From NCBI GenBank assembly GCA_900555125.1, contig USKH01000019.1, positions 1 to 11,724 on the forward strand: a stretch of DNA of 11,724 bases, in the 5' to 3' direction. Origin of the DNA: an uncultured Clostridium sp. (lineage in GTDB: Bacteria > Bacillota > Clostridia > Christensenellales > Pumilibacteraceae). Position 1 is the stretch's first letter; each line of letters begins with the position of its first letter. Below, piece after piece: positions 6,998-11,724 of this stretch. Made by a program: the position numbers and the translations under genes. A model generated the notes under the pieces. That model was not told where the DNA came from. It worked only from the letters and a program-made list of their open reading frames with translations, and searched no databases.

Positions 6998-7003
6998 CCT
7001 CCT
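6998..7003 (-). promoter_or_regulatory. Shine-Dalgarno that fixes the start of the secreted protein
   Basis: A perfect AGGAGG on the minus strand, 9 nt before the ATG at 6986-6988. It decides against the longer open frame that begins at 7240, which has no such site and would lack an N-terminal signal peptide. Confidence 0.85.
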
Positions 7004-7015
7004 GTAAATATATTT

Positions 7016-7051
7016 CCGAGGACGGATAAAATATTCTTTGCCCGTCCGTGG
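7016..7051. other. Intercistronic hairpin between first lipoprotein and secreted-protein genes
   Basis: CCGAGGACGG (7016-7025) pairs with CCGTCCGTGG (7042-7051) with one mismatch and one wobble, around a 16-nt AT-rich loop. The core GGACGG/CCGTCC is perfect. On the transcribed (minus) strand no T run follows, so it is unlikely to terminate; it could mark RNA processing or protect an mRNA end within the operon. Confidence 0.5.
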
Positions 7052-7082
7052 ATTACGAAGTTTTTCTGTTAAATTACGTTGC

Positions 7083-8195
7083 TTACACAGGTATAAGCAC
7101 GCTGCCGTTTTCATCAAGTTCCTGCCACACGGCGTACAGCGTGGTGCCGAGAGGTACGGCGATCTTTTCGTCGCCCTTCGTTTTGACGTAGTAATAGTTC
7201 TTTTCCCATGTGTCGTCGTCGTTTTGTATGTCTTCGGCAAAAAGCTTGGTAAAGTCTGCTTTCGTTGCGCCTTTCGTCGTGCTCCATCCCCAAAACTTAT
7301 AGCCGTAGCGTGACGGAGGTTGAATGGGGAACACTTTTTTCTTGGAAAACGGCTGCTTTTCGATCGGAAACGAATATAATGGAGATTTTATTTCCACAAG
7401 CGGCGCCGAAATTACATACGGAGCGCCGTCGTCGTAGCCCATATTGCAGCCGAAAAACGTATAAATTACAGTATTATTGTCGTTCATCTTTTCGGATGGT
7501 GAAGAATCCGGAAAAAACGGAACATACAGTGTACTTTCGCCGAAGTCGTAGTTTCCGGGAGTTATTTTATTTGTAAAAGTAAAGCTGTTAAGCGATGTGG
7601 GAACTTCGCTGGAAGGATTTCTAAAAACATAATTGCCAAGCGTGACGTTGTCGGGTATTGCCGTTTTTAAATATTGGCATGCCGCAAATGCATTGTCTTT
7701 AATGATTTTAAGAGAGGACGGGAGTTTTATTTCGCCAAACGGACAGCCCGAAAAAGCGTATTCGCCTATTTCCTCGACGGAGTTTGGTATTTTTATGTCG
7801 GTCAGGGTTGAGCAAGCGGAAAAACAGTAATCGCTTATTTTTTTCAGTTTTTCGGGAAGCACGACTTTTTTCAGCTGTCGGCAACGGTAAAAAGCGCCCA
7901 ATTCCATTTGGGTAGACTGTCCGTCAATGGTCAGCGATTTGATTTTGTCGCATTCGAAAAAGGCATATTGTCCTATGGACACAACGGCTTTGCCGCCTAT
8001 TTTTTCGGGAATAACCACGTCCTCGGGCAATGTTTGCTCGTTGTATCCGGTTATTTTTATTCCGCCTTCGGTTGACTCGTATATAAGGGGATGGTCGTCG
8101 GCATTTTCTTTTGGTTGCGAACATGCCGTAAATGTAAATGCGGATAACCCCAGCACAAGCAAAAGAGATAGGCAAAGGGATGTTAATCGTTTCAT
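7083..8195 (-). CDS. BspA-like LRR lipoprotein with C-terminal Flg_new repeat (first gene of the operon)
   Basis: A 370-residue surface lipoprotein. It has a KR start, a hydrophobic core, and a lipobox-like FTAC giving Cys25. LRR_5-type repeats span about 62-190 with cysteines C82, C105, C128 and C151 at exactly 23-residue steps and C173 one residue short. A linker with FFGC and YVISAP follows, then a Flg_new repeat (about 294-358) with YGYKFWGWS and GTTLYAVW. The start has Shine-Dalgarno AAGGAGC 7 nt upstream and a consensus promoter at 8227-8255. It heads an operon with the secreted protein (94 nt gap, no terminator) and the second lipoprotein. Its closest visible relative is not the second lipoprotein but the pseudogene at 1828-2006. 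The role is probably adhesion or ligand binding at the cell surface; this is inferred from the family only. Confidence 0.9.
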   Translation of the reverse strand: MKRLTSLCLSLLLVLGLSAFTFTACSQPKENADDHPLIYESTEGGIKITGYNEQTLPEDVVIPEKIGGKAVVSIGQYAFFECDKIKSLTIDGQSTQMELGAFYRCRQLKKVVLPEKLKKISDYCFSACSTLTDIKIPNSVEEIGEYAFSGCPFGEIKLPSSLKIIKDNAFAACQYLKTAIPDNVTLGNYVFRNPSSEVPTSLNSFTFTNKITPGNYDFGESTLYVPFFPDSSPSEKMNDNNTVIYTFFGCNMGYDDGAPYVISAPLVEIKSPLYSFPIEKQPFSKKKVFPIQPPSRYGYKFWGWSTTKGATKADFTKLFAEDIQNDDDTWEKNYYYVKTKGDEKIAVPLGTTLYAVWQELDENGSVLIPV

Positions 8196-8226
8196 ATTGC
8201 ACGCTCCTTAAAAAATATTAGCTATT

Positions 8227-8255
8227 ATTATATCACGGAACAATCACATTGTCAA
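8227..8255 (-). promoter_or_regulatory. Consensus sigma-A promoter of the exported-protein operon
   Basis: On the minus strand: TTGACA (8250-8255), a 17-nt spacer, and TATAAT (8227-8232). All 12 consensus positions match. The transcript would start near 8220, with a leader of about 25 nt holding the Shine-Dalgarno AAGGAGC (8203-8209). Such a strong promoter suggests abundant expression unless repressed. Confidence 0.92.
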
Positions 8256-8303
8256 TACATAAAAGACAATATATGAAAAAATCTTGTCGTCAGTGCGCCG
8301 ATG

Positions 8304-8319
8304 TGTGGAATTTTTCACA
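8304..8319. promoter_or_regulatory. Candidate CRP/FNR-type operator between divergent operons
   Basis: TGTGG-AATTTT-TCACA matches the CRP consensus TGTGA-N6-TCACA at nine of ten fixed positions and is an imperfect palindrome (12 of 16 symmetric). Its centre (8311.5) lies about 61 bp before the predicted start of the deo operon, a classic activator position, and about 91 bp before the start of the lipoprotein operon. The E. coli deo operon is CRP-controlled, but whether this organism has a suitable regulator is not visible here. Confidence 0.4.
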
Positions 8320-8337
8320 AAAATTGCTTGCATATCA

Positions 8338-8366
8338 TTGAAAATTCGCATTCTATATGGTAAAAT
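8338..8366 (+). promoter_or_regulatory. Promoter of the deo operon
   Basis: TTGAAA (8338-8343), a 17-nt spacer ending in TGG, and TAAAAT (8361-8366): a good -35, ideal spacing and an extended -10 (TGn). Transcription would begin near 8373, leaving a leader of only about 13 nt that still includes the Shine-Dalgarno GGAGG (8375-8379). Confidence 0.8.
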
Positions 8367-8385
8367 ATAAGTACGGAGGTATACT

Positions 8386-9048
8386 ATGAACGTAGAAGAA
8401 ATACTTTCCCGTTGCGACCACACTCTTTTAACCGTTTCCGCAACGTGGAACGATATAAAACAAGTGTTGGACGACGGAATAAAATATCACACGGCTTCGG
8501 CTTGCATTCCGCCGTGCTTCGTTAAAAAAGCAAAGGCATATGCCGGCGATTCGCTTGCCGTATGTACGGTTATAGGCTTTCCCAACGGTTACAATACCAC
8601 AAAAACCAAGGTGTTTGAAACCGCCGACGCAATTGCAAACGGTGCCGACGAAATAGATATGGTTATAAATATCGGCGCGCTCAAAGAAGGTAAACTCGAT
8701 TATGTCGAAAACGAAATACGCGAAGTCAAAAAGGCTTGCGGCGACAAAATTCTGAAGGTGATTATCGAGACATGCCTTCTCGGTCACGACGAAAAAATCG
8801 CAGCATGCGAAATTGTTACGAAAGCGGGTGCCGATTACATAAAAACCAGTACCGGATTTTCGCTTTACGGAGCTACTCTCGAAGATGTCGCTCTGCTTCG
8901 TCAAAACGTCGGTAAGAATGTCAAAGTAAAAGCTGCGGGCGGAATAAAGTCGATAGAAGATGCCGAAAACTTTATCGAATGCGGAGCCGACCGACTTGGA
9001 ACCAGCCGTATAGTTAAAATAGTAAAAGACGCCGAAAATAAAAATTAG
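8386..9048 (+). CDS. deoC: Deoxyribose-phosphate aldolase
   Basis: Cytoplasmic class I aldolase that splits 2-deoxyribose-5-phosphate into glyceraldehyde-3-phosphate and acetaldehyde, the last step of deoxynucleoside breakdown. The 220 residues have the length of the short bacterial DeoC type and form one TIM barrel. Visible active-site residues: D91 in DMVINIG (91-97), the Schiff-base lysine K153 in IKTSTGF (152-158), and K182 in VKAAGGIK (181-188), equivalent to E. coli D102, K167 and K201. The N-terminal DHTLL is also typical. Shine-Dalgarno GGAGG precedes the ATG by 6 nt. First gene of the deo operon, 40 nt before deoD. All key residues are present. Confidence 0.96.
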   Translation: MNVEEILSRCDHTLLTVSATWNDIKQVLDDGIKYHTASACIPPCFVKKAKAYAGDSLAVCTVIGFPNGYNTTKTKVFETADAIANGADEIDMVINIGALKEGKLDYVENEIREVKKACGDKILKVIIETCLLGHDEKIAACEIVTKAGADYIKTSTGFSLYGATLEDVALLRQNVGKNVKVKAAGGIKSIEDAENFIECGADRLGTSRIVKIVKDAENKN

Positions 9049-9088
9049 TCACGATTTTTTAAATACGTATTGTAAAAGGAGGAACAAA

Positions 9089-9796
9089 ATGGCCATTCCC
9101 ACGCCGCATATAGCCGCCATAAAAGGAGATTTCGCACAAACCGTATTGATGCCGGGCGATCCGCTTCGCGCAAAATTCATTGCCGAAAATTTTCTGGATA
9201 AAACGAGACTTGTCAACAATCTGCGAGGAATTCAGGGTTATACGGGATATTATAAAAACAAAAGGGTGTCCGTCATGGCTTCCGGCATGGGACAGCCGTC
9301 AATGGGAATTTACTCGTACGAGCTGTTCAACTTTTACGATGTCGAAAACATAATTCGCGTTGGCTCGTGCGGTTGCTTCGATAAAGACTTGCATGTTCGC
9401 GATCTGATTCTCGCAATGGGGGCATGTACCAACGGAAATTACGCCGCTCAGTACAATCTACCCGGAACGTTTTGCCCGATTGCGGACTTCGGACTGCTTA
9501 AAAAAGCCGCTTCCGAGTGCGAAAAGAAAACGCTGAATTACAAAGTGGGCAACGTTTTGTCGTCCGATATGTTCTACGACGACGCGGACAGCGGTATGCT
9601 GTGGACCAAAATGGGCGTTCTCGGTGTGGAAATGGAAGCCGCAGCCCTTTATATGAACGCCGCGCGTGCGGGTAAAAAGGCGCTGGCAGTACTGTCGGTA
9701 AGCGATTCGTTTGTACATAAAGAGGAAAATTTAAGCGGCGACGAACGCGAAAAGTCGTTCACCGATATGATGAAAGTGGCTTTGGAGATTGCATGA
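9089..9796 (+). CDS. deoD: Purine-nucleoside phosphorylase, DeoD type
   Basis: Cytoplasmic hexameric-type phosphorylase that cleaves purine (deoxy)nucleosides with phosphate to free base and (deoxy)ribose-1-phosphate. The 235-residue length and motifs fit the DeoD branch: PTPHI (5-7 region), the phosphate-site stretch MPGDPLRAKF (21-30), R90 before VGSCG (91-95), the ribose-site VEMEAA (180-185), and catalytic D206 in VSDSFVH. Here the segment after the catalytic Asp reads SFVHKEENLS, the form common in Firmicutes. Shine-Dalgarno AAGGAGG stands before the ATG at 9089. Its stop codon overlaps the deoB start as ATGA (9793-9796), so the two are translationally coupled. Its product is the substrate of DeoB. 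Confidence 0.95.
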   Translation: MAIPTPHIAAIKGDFAQTVLMPGDPLRAKFIAENFLDKTRLVNNLRGIQGYTGYYKNKRVSVMASGMGQPSMGIYSYELFNFYDVENIIRVGSCGCFDKDLHVRDLILAMGACTNGNYAAQYNLPGTFCPIADFGLLKKAASECEKKTLNYKVGNVLSSDMFYDDADSGMLWTKMGVLGVEMEAAALYMNAARAGKKALAVLSVSDSFVHKEENLSGDEREKSFTDMMKVALEIA

Positions 9797-10956
9797 TCAG
9801 ACGGGTTTTTCTTATAATTCTGGATAGTTTGGGAATAGGCGGTGCGCCCGACGCTGCCGCTTTCGGCGACGAAGGCAGCAATACGCTTGGCACTATTCGT
9901 TCAAGCGACAAATTTTGCTGTCCCAATCTCGAAAAAATCGGACTGTTCAATATCGACGGAGTGGGTGGCGGAGTAAAAATGCCCGCCGGAAGCTTTGCCG
10001 GGCTGGAAGAGAAGTCTGCCGGCAAAGACACGACGATAGGGCACTGGGAAATTGCGGGGCTTATTTCGCGTAATCCGATGCCTACCTATCCTAACGGTTT
10101 CCCGGACGAAATTATTTCCGATTTCGAGCGACTGACGGGAAGAAAAACATTGTGCAACAAACCGTATTCCGGTACCGAAGTTATCAAAGACTATGGCAGG
10201 CAGTCGATGGAAGAAGGTTCGCTTATCGTCTATACGTCCGCCGACAGCGTGTTCCAGATAGCCGCGCATGAGGATGTTGTTTCTGTTGACGAGCTGTACA
10301 AATACTGCGAAATAGCGCGTAAACTTTTGGTCGGGAAAAATGCGGTCGGAAGAGTAATAGCTCGTCCGTTTGCCGGAAAATATCCGTTTTATCGCACGTC
10401 GCGTCGCCACGACTTTTCGCTTGCGCCGCCCGAAGACACGATGCTTGACCTAATTAAAAACGCAGGGTTTGACGTTATTTCGGTTGGCAAAATTTACGAT
10501 ATTTTCGCCGGGAGAGGCTTAACCGAATGCAACAGAACGGTTGATAACGAGGACGGTATGAACGTGACAATCAAGCTGCAAAAGCGCGATTTTCACGGTT
10601 TGTGTTTTGTAAATCTTGTAGATTTCGATATGAAATACGGACACAGAAACGACATTGACGGCTATGCGGCCGCATTGACTGCATTCGATAAACGCCTCGG
10701 GGAGTTTATGGGCGGAATGAAAGATGAGGACGTCTTGATTATTTCCGCCGATCACGGCTGCGACCCGGGCACACCTTCAACCGATCATTCCCGCGAGCGT
10801 GTTCCCATGCTTATATACGGAAAAAATATAAAACCCGGTGTAAACTTGCGTTCAAGAGCTACATACGCCGATATTTCCGCAACAATTTTGGATATACTCG
10901 GTGTGGATAAGGCGAACACGGCAGGCAAAAGCTTTTTATGTGAGGTGAAAAAATGA
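9793..10956 (+). CDS. deoB: Phosphopentomutase
   Basis: Cytoplasmic metal-dependent mutase of the alkaline-phosphatase superfamily that interconverts (deoxy)ribose-1-phosphate and the 5-phosphate, linking DeoD to DeoC. It has 387 residues, the normal length. Motifs: metal ligand D11 in LIILDSLGIGGAPD (7-20), the phosphorylated threonine T80 in GKDTTIGHWE (77-86, equivalent to B. cereus T85), and C-terminal metal-site motifs SADHGCDPGTPSTDHSRE with the expected Asp and His residues. The start overlaps the deoD stop (ATGA), with GGAG at 9784-9787 as ribosome site; the stop overlaps the cdd start in the same way. Confidence 0.96.
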   Translation: MIRRVFLIILDSLGIGGAPDAAAFGDEGSNTLGTIRSSDKFCCPNLEKIGLFNIDGVGGGVKMPAGSFAGLEEKSAGKDTTIGHWEIAGLISRNPMPTYPNGFPDEIISDFERLTGRKTLCNKPYSGTEVIKDYGRQSMEEGSLIVYTSADSVFQIAAHEDVVSVDELYKYCEIARKLLVGKNAVGRVIARPFAGKYPFYRTSRRHDFSLAPPEDTMLDLIKNAGFDVISVGKIYDIFAGRGLTECNRTVDNEDGMNVTIKLQKRDFHGLCFVNLVDFDMKYGHRNDIDGYAAALTAFDKRLGEFMGGMKDEDVLIISADHGCDPGTPSTDHSRERVPMLIYGKNIKPGVNLRSRATYADISATILDILGVDKANTAGKSFLCEVKK

Positions 10957-11363
10957 ATTATTCCGAATTGATGCATGCTGCAGCTTTGGTAAGAGAAAAC
11001 GCCTATGCGCCCTATTCCGGATTTAAAGTGGGAGCCGCTTTACTTGGAAAATCGGGCAAAATTTATGTCGGTTGTAACGTCGAAAATGCGTCTTTTTCCG
11101 CCACCAACTGTGCCGAGCGAACAGCTTTTTTCACGGCTGTCGCCGCGGGGGAGCATGATTTCGAGGCGATTGCGATAGCCGGAGGAAAAGACGGAGTTGA
11201 AATGAACGAGTGTGCGCCTTGCGGAGTGTGTCGCCAGGTGATGACGGAGTTTTGCGACAAAAACTTTCGTATAATACTCGGTTCTTCGGAAAAGATTTCG
11301 GTTTACACGCTCGGCGAGATAATGCCGTTTACTTTTTCTGCAAAAAATTTGTTTGAAAAATAA
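10953..11363 (+). CDS. cdd: Cytidine deaminase
   Basis: Cytoplasmic zinc enzyme that converts cytidine and deoxycytidine to uridine and deoxyuridine. The 136-residue protein is of the short, tetrameric type. Zinc and catalytic residues are all present: C53-A-E55 (E55 the proton shuttle) and P89-C90-x-x-C93; the substrate segment CNVENASFSATNCAE (41-55) is textbook. The start overlaps the deoB stop as ATGA (10953-10956), with GAGGTGA (10942-10948) as ribosome site inside deoB. Last gene of the deo operon. No pyrimidine phosphorylase, transporter or deo repressor gene is in the window, so the pathway is completed elsewhere. Confidence 0.96.
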   Translation: MNYSELMHAAALVRENAYAPYSGFKVGAALLGKSGKIYVGCNVENASFSATNCAERTAFFTAVAAGEHDFEAIAIAGGKDGVEMNECAPCGVCRQVMTEFCDKNFRIILGSSEKISVYTLGEIMPFTFSAKNLFEK

Positions 11364-11383
11364 GCTGTTTTCAACCTCTTTTG

Positions 11384-11412
11384 TTGACAAAATCTTTTGT
11401 CGGTGATATAAT
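11384..11412 (+). promoter_or_regulatory. Consensus promoter of tRNA-Gly
   Basis: TTGACA (11384-11389), a 17-nt spacer, and TATAAT (11407-11412); every consensus base matches. Transcription would start near 11419, about 9 nt before the mature tRNA. Strong promoters of this kind are normal for stable RNA genes. I see no good terminator between cdd and this promoter, so deo transcripts may also read through the tRNA. Confidence 0.93.
11386..11401. repeat. Perfect palindrome overlapping the tRNA promoter
   Basis: GACAAAA (11386-11392) and TTTTGTC (11395-11401) are perfect inverted repeats separated by TC. They cover the end of the -35 box and most of the spacer. The 2-nt gap is too short for an RNA hairpin loop at full pairing, so if it has a role it would be as a DNA operator. 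Confidence 0.5.
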
Positions 11413-11427
11413 AAAAACCAATCTATT

Positions 11428-11502
11428 GCGGAAATGGCTCAATGGTAGAGCGTCGGCTTCCCAAGCCGAATGTTGCGGGTTCGAATCCCGTTTTCCGCTC
11501 CA
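11428..11502 (+). tRNA. tRNA-Gly (anticodon CCC)
   Basis: A complete cloverleaf can be drawn: acceptor GCGGAAA/TTTCCGC (11428-11434, 11492-11498), D arm GCTC/GAGC, anticodon arm TCGGC/GCCGA with loop TTCCCAA giving anticodon CCC at 11460-11462, a short variable loop, T arm GCGGG/CCCGT (one G-T pair) with loop TTCGAAT, discriminator T as usual for bacterial tRNA-Gly, and an encoded CCA (11500-11502). It reads GGG codons. Confidence 0.97.
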
Positions 11503-11503
11503 G

Positions 11504-11537
11504 AAAAGCCCTCGTTTTTTTCGGGGCTTTTATTTTT
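11504..11537 (+). terminator. Terminator of tRNA-Gly (and possibly the deo operon)
   Basis: AAAAGCCC (11504-11511) pairs with GGGCTTTT (11524-11531); the following TATTTTT completes the T-rich tail. It starts 2 nt after the CCA end. With no clear terminator right after cdd, it may also end deo read-through transcripts. Confidence 0.85.
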
Positions 11538-11724
11538 ATAGGAAAAACATGTAAATGGCATCATGACGCATAATGGACAAACAAAGTTTACAAGAGAAAA
11601 CATGGAGTGTTATTCTCGCTGCATGTGCCTCGTCTATGTAAACAAACAGGAACAAAAAAACGGGCGGAGTATGGTTGTAATATCTTTTTTCTCTTTATGT
11701 GGCGTTTTGTCGTAAAGCGTAGGA
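11538..11724. other. Region with no supported gene at the window edge
   Basis: I see no RNA gene, repeat or convincing coding region. Two very short open frames exist (from 11572, 22 codons, and from 11602, 37 codons), both without a good ribosome binding site. A downstream gene probably starts beyond the window. Confidence 0.5.

Noticed and set aside
6989..7240. N-terminal extension of the secreted protein (84 more codons).
   Set aside because: The extension overlaps the upstream lipoprotein gene, is rich in Arg/Lys/Thr unlike the rest, and the ATG at 6988 has a perfect AGGAGG and begins a signal peptide.
11370..11392. Possible terminator just after cdd (TTTTCAAC pairing with GTTGACAAAA).
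   Set aside because: The stem is short with a bulge, has no T run after it, and consists largely of the -35 box of the tRNA promoter.
11602..11715. A 37-codon cysteine-containing open frame after the tRNA.
   Set aside because: No good Shine-Dalgarno site or promoter, and such short frames are expected by chance in this AT-rich end region.

Overview
The window looks like chromosomal DNA from a low-to-mid GC Gram-positive bacterium, most likely an uncultured gut-type member of the Clostridia. The reasons are strong AGGAGG-type Shine-Dalgarno sites, two sigma-A promoters that match consensus exactly, the Clostridia-like mix of gene families, and BspA-like leucine-rich-repeat lipoproteins ending in a Listeria-Bacteroides (Flg_new) repeat. 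This placement is inference; no 16S gene or species marker is present.

Layout. (1) 31-1719 (+): argS, arginyl-tRNA synthetase, followed by two hairpin terminators. (2) 1828-2054 (-): a previously hidden pseudogene. It is the last 58 codons of a relative of the lipoprotein gene at 7083-8195, joined by one internal deletion at a 5-bp microhomology (GCTCC) directly to that gene family's Shine-Dalgarno site and promoter. (3) 2165-4418 (+): a leader with small hairpins, then a two-gene operon for a zinc-ligand-lacking MDR dehydrogenase and a Gfo/Idh/MocA oxidoreductase. (4) 4451-4483: a terminator usable from both sides. (5) 8195 down to 4529 (-): a three-gene operon of exported proteins. Two are lipoproteins built alike (five 23-residue LRRs plus a C-terminal Flg_new repeat), and between them lies a 444-residue secreted protein that I do not recognise. 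(6) 8386-11363 (+): the nucleoside salvage operon deoC-deoD-deoB-cdd, divergent from the lipoprotein operon, with tight ATGA overlaps between the last three genes. The divergent promoter region holds a CRP/FNR-like palindrome. (7) 11428-11502 (+): tRNA-Gly(CCC) with a perfect promoter and a terminator. (8) 11538-11724: no convincing gene.

How the parts work together. The deo genes form a coherent pathway. Cdd deaminates cytidine and deoxycytidine; DeoD phosphorolyses purine nucleosides to (deoxy)ribose-1-phosphate; DeoB converts this to the 5-phosphate; DeoC splits deoxyribose-5-phosphate into glyceraldehyde-3-phosphate and acetaldehyde. The MDR/Gfo-Idh pair probably acts on a sugar or sugar-like substrate with NAD(H), substrate unknown. 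The three exported proteins are probably made together (shared promoter, no internal terminator, coupled translation) and act at the cell surface. The pseudogene shows that this lipoprotein family was once present in at least one more copy nearby.

The most interesting items are the pseudogene deletion scar with its surviving promoter and terminator, and the exported three-protein operon. I saw no CRISPR array, insertion sequence, phage gene or defence system.
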